Assembly: GCA_028287035.1 (NCBI GenBank)
Contig: JAQBQL010000148.1
Location: 1 to 9,280, forward strand
DNA: 9,280 nucleotides
Reading direction: 5' to 3'
Source: Labilithrix sp.
GTDB lineage: Bacteria > Myxococcota > Polyangia > Polyangiales > Polyangiaceae
Both the position numbers and the translations under genes were made by a program. Numbering within the stretch: the first letter of the stretch is position 1; every line of letters begins with the position of its first letter. Positions 1 to 5,640 of the stretch are shown piece after piece. The notes under the pieces were generated by a model. It worked only from the letters and a program-made list of their open reading frames with translations, made no database searches and was not told the DNA's origin.

Positions 1-132
1 CGCGGCCGCCGGGTCGCCGCCGCAGCCGCCCAGGGCACCCGCGAGCGCCAGGGCCGCGCACCCGCGTACGAAGCGCAGCGCAGGAGCGCGCCGCTTCGGA
101 TTCAGGGATTGCCGCGAACGGAGAGCGTCCAC
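1..132 (-). CDS. Lipoprotein signal peptide, N-terminal fragment of a gene running off the left edge
   Basis: A reading frame open to the window edge encodes 44 residues. They have a basic n-region (NPKRRAPALR), a hydrophobic stretch (CAALALAGA) and the lipobox LGGC with the lipid cysteine at about residue 37, followed by GGDPAAA. That is a typical type II signal peptide, so the product should be a lipoprotein; its mature domain lies outside the window and no function can be given. The start used is a GTG at 132, inside the end of the upstream PPC-like lipoprotein gene, giving a 31-base overlap and possible translational coupling. Another in-frame GTG lies at 150, and no clear Shine-Dalgarno supports either, so the start is uncertain. 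Confidence 0.6.
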   Translation of the reverse strand, partial: MDALRSRQSLNPKRRAPALRFVRGCAALALAGALGGCGGDPAAA

Positions 133-797
133 TTCGAGGTCGGTGAGCACGTCCCGGAGACATAGCGCACCTCGACGGTGACCGTCCGGTCGTCGCTGTT
201 GCCGTTCGACACCGTGCCCTCGCCCCAGTCGGTCGCCGCGCTGTCGCCGCTGCCCGTGCTGGTCGAGCTCGTGGTCACGGATGAGCACTCGACCGCGGTG
301 CCGTCGTTCGCGCGGTAGACGAAGAGATCGAAGTTGGTGCCGGCCGGCGAGGTGAGGTCGGCGCGGACCTCGAGCTTCGTGCCGAAGACGCCGTTGTCGT
401 TCTCGGTGACGCGCACCTTGAACCATTGCGAGCCGGTGCCCTGGAACGTCTTCGTGTCGCTCCCCTGGTCGCCACTGACGCTGCCGAGGTCGGTCGCGCC
501 GGCGCACGCGTTCGCCGCGGCGCACGAGGTCGGGCCCGCATCGGTGCCGGTGCCGCCGTCCTTGCCGCCGTCCACGGTGACGCCGCTGTCCGGCGCACTC
601 GCGTCCTCGTCGCTGCCCGCATCGTCGCCGTCGCTCGGCGGCTGCAGCACGACGCTGTTCTCGTCGCTCGCGTCGGCCCCGAGCGTCGTGAGATCGCTCT
701 GCCCGACGTCCTCGCCCTCCGCGCCGACCGCGCAGCCCACGAGAGCAGCGAGCCCGAGACCCGTGACGACCATCCACCCCAGCGACGCGCGTTTCAT
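102..797 (-). CDS. Putative lipoprotein with a PPC-like beta-sandwich domain
   Basis: 231 residues. The N-terminus (MKRASLGWMVVTGLGLAALVGC) is a type II signal peptide with lipid cysteine 22. An acidic Asp/Ser/Gly-rich linker (about 28-90) follows, of the kind common in myxobacterial surface lipoproteins. A cysteine pair (92, 98) leads into a beta-rich region (about 100-230) with a pattern like the bacterial pre-peptidase C-terminal (PPC) domain: SQWFKVRV, then LEVRADL, then FDLFVYR, then TVTVEVRY. This family resemblance is by eye only. PPC domains are usually non-catalytic modules on secreted proteins; here no peptidase accompanies it. The reading frame stays open upstream to 1064, but that extension overlaps the DsbA-like gene and would bury the signal peptide, so ATG 797 is chosen. 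No strong ribosome-binding site is visible. It lies 136 bases downstream of the DsbA-like gene and overlaps the next lipoprotein gene. Confidence 0.8.
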   Translation of the reverse strand: MKRASLGWMVVTGLGLAALVGCAVGAEGEDVGQSDLTTLGADASDENSVVLQPPSDGDDAGSDEDASAPDSGVTVDGGKDGGTGTDAGPTSCAAANACAGATDLGSVSGDQGSDTKTFQGTGSQWFKVRVTENDNGVFGTKLEVRADLTSPAGTNFDLFVYRANDGTAVECSSVTTSSTSTGSGDSAATDWGEGTVSNGNSDDRTVTVEVRYVSGTCSPTSKWTLSVRGNP

Positions 798-828
798 CTG
801 ACCAGCACGGTAGCGCAGAGCTTCGTCA

Positions 829-841
829 CCGGACCTTCCGG
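829..841. repeat. Short perfect inverted repeat in the leader of the PPC-like lipoprotein gene
   Basis: CCGGA-CCT-TCCGG is a 5-bp perfect stem with a 3-base loop, 32 bases upstream of the ATG at 797. It could form a small hairpin in the leader or be a short operator half-site pair. In GC-rich DNA this may be chance. Confidence 0.25.
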
Positions 842-899
842 GGCCGTCGCGTTCACGTCTCGGCTTCGCTTCGGTAAGAGCGAGAACCACGTGTACGCG

Positions 900-920
900 C
901 AGCCCGGGAAACCCGAGCCG
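900..920 (-). terminator. GC-rich hairpin just after the DsbA-like gene, possible terminator
   Basis: Read on the minus strand, CGGCTCGGG and CCCGGGCTG pair around a TTT loop to give a 9-bp stem with two G-U wobbles, starting 13 bases after the stop codon at 934. The position suits a transcription end for the Spy/DsbA pair and would separate it from the lipoprotein genes to the left. There is no U tract after the stem, so a classic intrinsic terminator is not shown; it may instead stabilise the mRNA end. Confidence 0.4.
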
Positions 921-933
921 CCCGGGTCGCCGC

Positions 934-1542
934 TCAACGTCCCGACGGCTTCGCGCCGCCGGATTCAGCGTCGATCGCCGCGGCGAGATCCCGAAGAGTC
1001 TGCGCGCCGTCCATCCGCATGGAGCCGACGTAGAGAAGCGGCACACCATCTCCGCCGACCGCATCCATCATCGCGACGTCGCTGGCGAGCCGCTTCGTGG
1101 TCCCGGGCGAGGCGATGCACGCGCGGTAGGTCGCGGGATCCGCGCCGAGGCCGATCGCGAGCTGCTCGTTCGCGGCCTCGCCGAGATCACTGGCCGCGTA
1201 GAGGCCGCGGATCATCGCCTCGTGGGCGGGCAGCGACTCGGTGCAGATCGCGGCGCGCGCCGCGCCCTCCGCGTCGGGATGCATGCGGAGGGGCACGTGA
1301 CGGAGCACGACACGCGCGCGCCCGGGACGGTCCGCGAGGGCCGCCTCGAGCGCGGCGTGCGTGCGCCGGCAGAAGGGACACTGGAAATCCGTGAACATCA
1401 CGATCGTCACCACGCCACGCGGCGTGGCGCGCTGCTCGTCACGGATGACGGACGGCGCGCCTCCGCAGCCCGCGACGACGGCGACGATCCACGAGAGGGC
1501 CAGCGGCGCCAGACGCGCCAGCGCCGCGGCCCGCACCGTCAC
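934..1542 (-). CDS. DsbA-like thioredoxin-fold lipoprotein (thiol:disulfide oxidoreductase)
   Basis: 202 residues. A type II signal peptide ends in VVAGC (lipid cysteine 26). The mature part starts a thioredoxin fold: VVTIVMFTDFQCPFC puts the CxxC active site at C55-P-F-C58, matching the DsbA/Thioredoxin_4 families (FxDFxCPxC). The alpha-helical insertion covers about 85-155, and the cis-proline loop is GVP at 166-168, followed by LLYVGSMRMDG. All key catalytic features are present. C100 and C142 lie in the helical insertion. The expected role is making or exchanging disulfides in exported proteins at the envelope; a CPFC centre resembles DsbG/DsbA-like or BdbD-like enzymes, and direction (oxidase or isomerase) cannot be told. 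No DsbB partner is in view. The GTG start at 1542 overlaps the upstream gene's TGA in a GTGA junction, which indicates translational coupling to the Spy/CpxP-like gene. Confidence 0.9.
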   Translation of the reverse strand: MTVRAAALARLAPLALSWIVAVVAGCGGAPSVIRDEQRATPRGVVTIVMFTDFQCPFCRRTHAALEAALADRPGRARVVLRHVPLRMHPDAEGAARAAICTESLPAHEAMIRGLYAASDLGEAANEQLAIGLGADPATYRACIASPGTTKRLASDVAMMDAVGGDGVPLLYVGSMRMDGAQTLRDLAAAIDAESGGAKPSGR

Positions 1543-2174
1543 AGCGTGACGACGCCGGTTCGGATCAGGTACGAGAAGCGCTTGCGCTGATCCTCCTCGA
1601 GCATGGCGTGGATGCGCGCGAGCGCCTTCACGACCGCGTCGCGTAGGCGCTCGGCGCTCTTCACCCGGAGCTCACCGCCTTCGCGGGCCCGGGCCTCGTC
1701 GAACGTGCCGGTCTCGACCGCATCGGCGAACGTGGAGATGGTGCGGCGCAGGTCGACCTCGCCCTGCGCCCGCTCCGTCTTCAGCTCGTCGAGGATGCGC
1801 GCGAGCTCGGGGACCTGGGACTCCGAGAGATCGAGCTTGTGCGCGAGGAAGCGGAGGGGCCGGCGAACGCCGAAGCCGCCGCCGTCGTCACCGAAGGGGC
1901 CCGGGCCATGCCGATGACCGTGCGGGCCAGGACCGTGCGGGCCGTGGTGCTCGGGACCGCCAGGGCCCTCGCGGCGCGGACCGCCACGAGGTCCGCGCGG
2001 GCCGTCGTCCCAGGGGCCGCCGCCGGCCGACGTGAAGGGTTCCGGCGGGCTCACCTCCCCGAGGTCGTAGGAGGAAGGGCCGTGGCCGAAGCCGTGATGG
2101 CCCATGTGCGCGTGGAGCACGGCGCGACGATGGTCGCGGGCGTGTTTCCACCACGAGAGGAATGCGGGATTCAT
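1539..2174 (-). CDS. His-rich Spy/CpxP-like (LTXXQ / metal-resistance type) helical protein
   Basis: 211 residues. The C-terminal half (about 106-205) is an all-helical, charged domain with two motifs resembling the LTXXQ signature of Spy/CpxP/ZraP-type proteins: L-D-LSESQ at 114-120 and LEEDQRKRF at 192-200. Known members are envelope chaperones or metal sensors. Before it lies a His/Gly/Pro-rich segment (about 21-100, with H-clusters such as EHHGPHGPGPHGHRHG) that could bind metal ions. No hydrophobic signal peptide is seen at the N-terminus (MNPAFLSWWKHARDHRR), which is odd for this family, so location is uncertain. Start choice: ATG 2174 has GGAG ten bases upstream (2185-2188); the longer start at 2261 falls inside the predicted promoter. 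It overlaps the DsbA-like gene by four bases. In E. coli dsbA and cpxP are both Cpx-regulated, so pairing them makes biological sense. Confidence 0.72.
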   Translation of the reverse strand: MNPAFLSWWKHARDHRRAVLHAHMGHHGFGHGPSSYDLGEVSPPEPFTSAGGGPWDDGPRGPRGGPRREGPGGPEHHGPHGPGPHGHRHGPGPFGDDGGGFGVRRPLRFLAHKLDLSESQVPELARILDELKTERAQGEVDLRRTISTFADAVETGTFDEARAREGGELRVKSAERLRDAVVKALARIHAMLEEDQRKRFSYLIRTGVVTL

Positions 2175-2184
2175 GATGTGCTGT

Positions 2185-2188
2185 CTCC
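2185..2188 (-). promoter_or_regulatory. Ribosome-binding site of the Spy/CpxP-like gene
   Basis: GGAG on the minus strand, ten bases before ATG 2174. It decides this start over the upstream in-frame candidate at 2261, which would add 29 residues lying in the leader. Confidence 0.6.
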
Positions 2189-2259
2189 GACTCGCCAGGG
2201 CTATCTCGCTCCCGGCGGGGTTTCTGACGTGGGCACCTCGCCTCACGCCGATGGACAGC

Positions 2260-2287
2260 AACCTAGCGCCTGACGGTGCGAGGTCAA
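2260..2287 (-). promoter_or_regulatory. Candidate sigma-70-type promoter for the Spy/DsbA pair
   Basis: On the minus strand, TTGACC (2282-2287, five of six matches to the -35 consensus) is followed after 16 bases by TAGGTT (2260-2265, three of six to the -10 consensus, of a form common in GC-rich genomes). A transcript would start near 2252, giving a leader of roughly 78 bases. Visual match only. Confidence 0.42.
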
Positions 2288-2312
2288 CCCTTCCCGTGCA
2301 GCACGACGCGCG

Positions 2313-2561
2313 TCAGCGCAGCCGCGCCTGCCAGATGGCGAAGAGCTCGTCCTCGTCGAGGGGCTCGGCATCGTCGTTCGCGTGGCGAGCGGTAGGCCCC
2401 GCGGCGAGGCGGCGGATGGTCTCCGTCACCAGCGGGAGCGGCCTCGCGACGATGGCGTAGGGAGCCGGCATCCGCGACAGGGTCAGCGTGGTGCGAGGGC
2501 GAGCGATGAGCGCCTGGTCGTCGTGGTCGTTCCTCGAGGGGGCATAGCTCGGTGTGGCCAT
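2313..2561 (-). CDS. Small hypothetical protein, 82 aa
   Basis: I do not recognise this protein. The reading frame runs from ATG 2561 to TGA 2313 and uses G or C at nearly every third position, as the genuine genes here do. AAGGGAG (2563-2569) lies directly upstream, with the AAGG core four bases from the ATG. The product has no signal peptide or membrane helix. Its first half is polar and Pro/Arg-containing. The middle (about 37-55) is mildly hydrophobic (IVARPLPLVTETIRRL), and the end is acidic then amphipathic (DEDELFAIWQARLR). It lies 46 bases downstream of the SOUL gene on the same strand, separated by a possible hairpin, and upstream of the Spy-like gene's promoter. It could be a small cytoplasmic regulator or partner, but nothing proves that. 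Confidence 0.62.
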   Translation of the reverse strand: MATPSYAPSRNDHDDQALIARPRTTLTLSRMPAPYAIVARPLPLVTETIRRLAAGPTARHANDDAEPLDEDELFAIWQARLR

Positions 2562-2580
2562 GCTCCCTTGGAACGGCCGG

Positions 2581-2607
2581 CCGCGCCGGACCTTCAGCGC
2601 CGCGCGG
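2581..2607 (-). terminator. Hairpin directly after the SOUL gene, possible weak terminator
   Basis: CCGCGC (2581-2586) pairs with GCGCGG (2602-2607); two more G-C pairs can form inside across a one-base bulge, leaving a loop of about ten bases. It begins at the base after the SOUL stop codon and ends before the ribosome-binding site of the 82-aa gene. There is no U tract, so termination is doubtful. Confidence 0.3.
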
Positions 2608-3408
2608 TCAGGGACCGACTTCCATCCACACCTCGTTGCGCCGCAGCAGCGGCAACGTGCTCGGCGGGTCGTAGCCGGCGAACCCGGGATCTCCGACCGG
2701 CTTCAGCCCTGCCTTCTCGACGAGGGTGAAGAGCTCGCGCTGCTTGCGGCGCGTGAGCTCGATGTCGAACGAGCCGGCGAAGCGGAGCACGGCGACGTGG
2801 CGCGGCGCGTCCTCGACGAGGTGGATGCGCTCGTCCACGGGGACCGGGAGCGAGGCAAGCGTCCGGCCCTCGGGCATCACGAAGGACACGTCCACGGCGT
2901 CGTGCTCGTTCGGGTGGAGGTCGGACTCGTTGCGGAACGTCGTGACCGGCGTGGTCATCTCGATGTGCTCCTGCTCCTCGTTGCCGCCGTAGATGTAGCG
3001 GGCGAGGCGACCGAACCCCTCGTCGAGGGCTCCGCGCCAGGCGTGCCCGCGCACCGTCGTCTCGGCGCGCACGAGCGTCGGGTAGCTCCGCACCTCGAGC
3101 CGGCCGACCTTCCGGAGCACCTCGTAACGGGGCTCGGTCGTGAAGAGCCGCTGCATCTGCCAGCGCATCAGGCCGAGGCCGCCGGCGGCGCCGAGCCCCG
3201 CCCAGAGGCCCGCCCGCGCCGCCCGGCCGCCGAGCACCGCGGCGGTGACGAGGCCTACCGTGGCAGGAATGACCGCGAGCGCGGACAAAAATGCCACGTC
3301 GGGGATGGGTCGCGCGAGGGCTGCCACGTGCGGGGCGGCGATGATCGCGTCGACGGGAGGCGCAACACGGGGGAAATTACCGCTCTCGCGGGTCAGGACG
3401 TTGGCCAT
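2608..3408 (-). CDS. Membrane-anchored SOUL heme-binding family protein
   Basis: 266 residues. The N-terminal part holds one or two hydrophobic segments (about 38-60 and 63-82) that probably anchor the protein in the membrane. From about residue 91 it matches the SOUL family clearly: EPRYEVLRKVGRLEVRSYP, then a gFGRLARYIYGGN segment, then IEMTTPV, a PEGRTLASLPVP segment, VAVLRFAGSF, and the closing YDPPSTLP and RRNEVWMEV. SOUL/HEBP proteins bind heme or tetrapyrroles in eukaryotes; the role of bacterial members is poorly known, and the heme-contact histidine of some members is not conserved across the family. ATG 3408 is chosen; a GTG at 3426 is an alternative. The first 32 bases overlap the 3' end of the GNAT gene on the same strand, so the two are probably co-transcribed. 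Confidence 0.88.
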   Translation of the reverse strand: MANVLTRESGNFPRVAPPVDAIIAAPHVAALARPIPDVAFLSALAVIPATVGLVTAAVLGGRAARAGLWAGLGAAGGLGLMRWQMQRLFTTEPRYEVLRKVGRLEVRSYPTLVRAETTVRGHAWRGALDEGFGRLARYIYGGNEEQEHIEMTTPVTTFRNESDLHPNEHDAVDVSFVMPEGRTLASLPVPVDERIHLVEDAPRHVAVLRFAGSFDIELTRRKQRELFTLVEKAGLKPVGDPGFAGYDPPSTLPLLRRNEVWMEVGP

Positions 3409-3883
3409 CGCTCGCGCTGGTTGCACCGGTCGTGCCGAGCGGCAGCTCGAAGCAGTAGCTCTGTTCGATGCCCTCGTAGAAGCCGTAGTTCGGGATCCGC
3501 ACGAAGCCGGCGCGCTCGTAGAGGGCGATGGCTTCCTTCAGGAGGTCCCCGGTCTCGAGCACGATGCGCGCGTAGCCGAGGCGCCGGCCCTCGGTGACGA
3601 GCGCCTCGAGCAGCCGGGCGGCGCGACCCTTCCCGCGCTCCGCGGGCGCGGTGTACATGCGCTTCACCTCGGCGGTGGCCCCGTCGTCCCACCGCTTCAG
3701 AGCGGCGCACGCGACGAGCTCGCCGCCTTCGACGTCGACGAGGAGCACGCACCCTTCACCCTCGAGCACCGCCGGGTCGAACGGCTCGGTGACGTTGTTC
3801 TCGTAGACGCCGCAGATCTCGGTCTGCTGCGCGTCCATGAGCGCGATGACGCGTGGGTCGCGCGGGCTGCCGGGACCGATCAT
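3377..3883 (-). CDS. GNAT family N-acetyltransferase
   Basis: 168 residues with the GNAT fold. The beta-hairpin VLLVDVEGGELVACAALKRW (about 46-65) is followed by VKRMYTAPAERGKGRAARLL, which holds the acetyl-CoA pyrophosphate-binding motif R-G-K-G-R-A at 83-88 (Q/RxxGxG/A). Motif B is AIALYERAGFVRI (118-130), and the end is NYGFYEGIEQSYCFELPL. Length is normal. It should transfer an acetyl group from acetyl-CoA to an amine; the substrate cannot be predicted. The ATG at 3883 has no clear ribosome-binding site; an internal start at M16 is possible but would remove the first family-like helix. The tail past residue 150 is polar and overlaps the SOUL gene start, suggesting coupling. It is divergent from the fibro-slime gene across a 172-base gap. 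Confidence 0.88.
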   Translation of the reverse strand: MIGPGSPRDPRVIALMDAQQTEICGVYENNVTEPFDPAVLEGEGCVLLVDVEGGELVACAALKRWDDGATAEVKRMYTAPAERGKGRAARLLEALVTEGRRLGYARIVLETGDLLKEAIALYERAGFVRIPNYGFYEGIEQSYCFELPLGTTGATSASDGQRPDPRER

Positions 3884-4055
3884 CGATGCAGTCTACGACG
3901 AGCCCGCCGCCCCGAGCAGCCTCTGGAGGCGCAGGTCGGAGCCGCACGCACGGCGCCCACGAATGCCCACGAGAGCGCCGCGACACCTCCGTAGCGCGGC
4001 GAAACCGTTGCTGATTTACTGTCAGGAGCGGATTGTTCCGCCGGAGCCGCAGCCG
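3884..4055. promoter_or_regulatory. Divergent intergenic region between GNAT and fibro-slime genes
   Basis: This 172-base gap must hold the starts of transcription for both directions. Two copies of GCCCACGA lie ten bases apart (3955-3962 and 3965-3972). A perfect inverted repeat GCGGA-TTGT-TCCGC (4028-4041) lies just before the fibro-slime ribosome-binding site. The locally AT-richer part (4001-4036) has TTGCTG (4008-4013) and GATTGT (4031-4036) 17 bases apart, only three of six matches each to sigma-70 boxes. No confident promoter can be named. Confidence 0.4.
4043..4046 (+). promoter_or_regulatory. Ribosome-binding site of the fibro-slime lipoprotein gene
   Basis: GGAG nine bases before ATG 4056. 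Together with the lipoprotein signal peptide it fixes this start; the reading frame stays open back to 3837 but that part overlaps the divergent GNAT gene. Confidence 0.6.
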
Positions 4056-5630
4056 ATGATCCTTCGCGCACGTTCGCTTTCCTTCTTGATGGTGTGTGGA
4101 GCAGGCGCGCTGGTCGCCTTCGGCTGCAGCGACTCCCCGGACGGAAGCGTCTTCGAGGACGCGGGCAGCAGCAGCAGCGGAAGCTCCGGCACGTCGGGCA
4201 GCTCCGGCAACTTCGGCGACAGCGGCGGCGGCAGCAGCGGCGAGGGCGGAGGCGCCGCCGTCTGCGGGAATGCCGTCCAGGATCCGGGCGAGCAGTGTGA
4301 CGACGGCAACGCGAAGTCCGGCGATGGCTGCACCGACAAGTGCCAGGTCGAGAAGGGCTACGAGTGCAAGACGCTCGGCGCCGATTGCATCGCAGCCGCG
4401 TGCGGCGACGGCATCGTTGCCGGTGACGAGGACTGCGACGACGGCAACACCGCGGCCGCCGACGGCTGCAGCGCGAAGTGCGTGTTCGAGAGCGGCTACT
4501 ACTGCCCGATGCCCGGCGCGATGTGCGTGAAGACGACCTGCGGCGACGGCAGCAAGCAGGGCACCGAGCAGTGCGACGACCACAACGTCCGGCCCTACGA
4601 CGGGTGCTCGCCGACCTGCGAGATCGAGCCGAAGTGCGCCGGCGGCAGCTGCAGCTCGGTCTGCGGCGACGGCATCAAGTTCCCGACCGAGGAGTGCGAC
4701 GACGGCAACGTCCGCGCCGGCGACGGCTGCGACCCGACGTGCAAGTTCGAGAAGGGCTTCGACTGCACGGTGGTGACCGCGGATCTTCCCGCGACGATCG
4801 ACGTCCCGATCATCTACCGTGACAAGCAGACGCCCGACGTCGACTTCGAGACCTTCAACGCCGGTCTCGTGAAGGGCATGGTCAAGCCGATGCTCGCCGC
4901 CGACAACGAGCCCGAGCTCCTCTCGGTCGGCAGCCCGCAGAGCATCTCGAGCGCCGCGTCGTTCGCGACCTGGTACCACGACGGGCCGACCAACCAGGTC
5001 GTGCTCGACAAGCTCACGTTCACGAAGCAGCCCGACTCGTCGTACGTCTACGACAACTCGAGTTTCTTCCCGCTCGACGGCAAGGCGTTCGGCAACCAGG
5101 GCCGCGCGCACAACTTCCACTTCACGAGCGAGCTCCGGTACTACTTCACGTACAGCGGCGGTGAGGTCCTCGAGTTCCGCGGCGACGACGACGTCTGGGT
5201 CTATATCAACGGCAAGCTCGCGGTCGACATCGGCGGCGTCCACGGCGCGGTCGGCGACTCGGTCACGCTGACCCCCACGGTGGCGACGGCGCTCGGCCTG
5301 ACGGTCGGCGGCATGTACGAGCTCGATCTGTTCCAGGCCGAGCGGCACACCAGCGAGAGCAACTACAAGCTCACGCTGCGCGGCTTCGAGAAGAAGAAGA
5401 CGTCGTGCGTCGCCAAGTGCGGCGACGCGATCAAGACGAAGAACGAGGCGTGCGACGACGGCGTGAACACGGGCGGCTACGGGAAGTGCGCGCCTGGTTG
5501 CGTGCTCGGCCCGCGCTGCGGGGACGGCGTCGTGCAGTCCGATCAGGGCGAGCAGTGCGACGACGCGAACCTGGTGAGCAGCGACGGCTGCTCGTCGACC
5601 TGCAAGACGGACGCGGTCATCCCGAAGTGA
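4056..5630 (+). CDS. Surface lipoprotein: four DUF4215 repeats, fibro-slime domain, two DUF4215 repeats
   Basis: 524 residues. The signal peptide is MILRARSLSFLMVCGAGALVAFGC (lipid cysteine 24). A Ser/Gly linker (37-68) follows. Cysteine-rich DUF4215 / 'Myxococcus cysteine-rich' repeats start at C70, C116, C162 and C203, each with the form CGDG...CDDGN...DGCxxxC. Residues about 243-450 form a fibro-slime (TIGR02148-type, PA14-like) domain: the hallmark GDDDVWVYINGKL starts at 376, followed by DIGGVHG, then MYELDLFQAER and SNYKLTLRGF. Two more repeats start at C455 (shortened, GVNTGGYGKC) and C488. Fibro-slime domains occur in slime-mould extracellular matrix and bacterial adhesin-like proteins and probably bind carbohydrate or matrix; DUF4215 repeats are disulfide-stabilised spacers. 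The protein is probably lipid-anchored and exposed on the surface. The pseudokinase gene starts ten bases after its stop, so the two form an operon. Ligand unknown. Confidence 0.92.
   Translation: MILRARSLSFLMVCGAGALVAFGCSDSPDGSVFEDAGSSSSGSSGTSGSSGNFGDSGGGSSGEGGGAAVCGNAVQDPGEQCDDGNAKSGDGCTDKCQVEKGYECKTLGADCIAAACGDGIVAGDEDCDDGNTAAADGCSAKCVFESGYYCPMPGAMCVKTTCGDGSKQGTEQCDDHNVRPYDGCSPTCEIEPKCAGGSCSSVCGDGIKFPTEECDDGNVRAGDGCDPTCKFEKGFDCTVVTADLPATIDVPIIYRDKQTPDVDFETFNAGLVKGMVKPMLAADNEPELLSVGSPQSISSAASFATWYHDGPTNQVVLDKLTFTKQPDSSYVYDNSSFFPLDGKAFGNQGRAHNFHFTSELRYYFTYSGGEVLEFRGDDDVWVYINGKLAVDIGGVHGAVGDSVTLTPTVATALGLTVGGMYELDLFQAERHTSESNYKLTLRGFEKKKTSCVAKCGDAIKTKNEACDDGVNTGGYGKCAPGCVLGPRCGDGVVQSDQGEQCDDANLVSSDGCSSTCKTDAVIPK
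4164..4259 (+). repeat. Ser/Gly-rich low-complexity linker with AGC/GGC triplet runs
   Basis: The DNA coding residues 37-68 is built of AGC, GGC and GGA triplets, including AGCAGCAGCAGC near 4167-4178. It encodes a flexible tether between the lipid anchor and the first cysteine repeat. Such triplet tracts can change length by slippage in whole codons, so length may vary between strains. Confidence 0.75.
4263..4766 (+). repeat. Four tandem DUF4215 coding repeats
   Basis: Units begin at 4263, 4401, 4539 and 4662, giving periods of 138, 138 and 123 bases (46, 46 and 41 codons). Each carries a TGCGGC(G/A)A-type start and a TGCGACGAC core. Unit 3 has CDDHN where the others have CDDGN, and lacks part of the closing segment. 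Two further units lie beyond the fibro-slime domain at 5418-5603. Confidence 0.85.
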
Positions 5631-5640
5631 GCACCTGACC

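Noticed and set aside
888..893. CACGTG palindrome upstream of the PPC-like lipoprotein gene
   Set aside because: A single 6-base palindrome is expected by chance and has no known meaning here.
798..1064. Upstream extension of the PPC-like lipoprotein to a start at 1064
   Set aside because: It would bury a good lipoprotein signal peptide, overlap the DsbA-like gene and include a hairpin region.
426..1394. Plus-strand open frame (about 322 codons) opposite the PPC-like and DsbA-like genes
   Set aside because: Arg-rich antisense translation; the minus strand carries signal peptides and the CPFC motif.
2175..2261. Upstream extension of the Spy/CpxP-like gene to a start at 2261
   Set aside because: The region contains the candidate -10 box and leader, and GGAG precedes the ATG at 2174.
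2554..3597. Plus-strand open frame (about 347 codons) opposite the SOUL and GNAT genes
   Set aside because: Arg/Ala/Gly-rich shadow; both minus-strand proteins match known families.
3837..4055. Upstream extension of the fibro-slime gene to 3837
   Set aside because: It overlaps the divergent GNAT gene and places about 73 Arg/Pro-rich residues before a clear lipoprotein signal.
4263..4766. CRISPR-like or other non-coding direct repeat array
   Set aside because: The repeated units of 123-138 bases are in-frame codons for DUF4215 cysteine motifs, with no short identical repeats and unique spacers.
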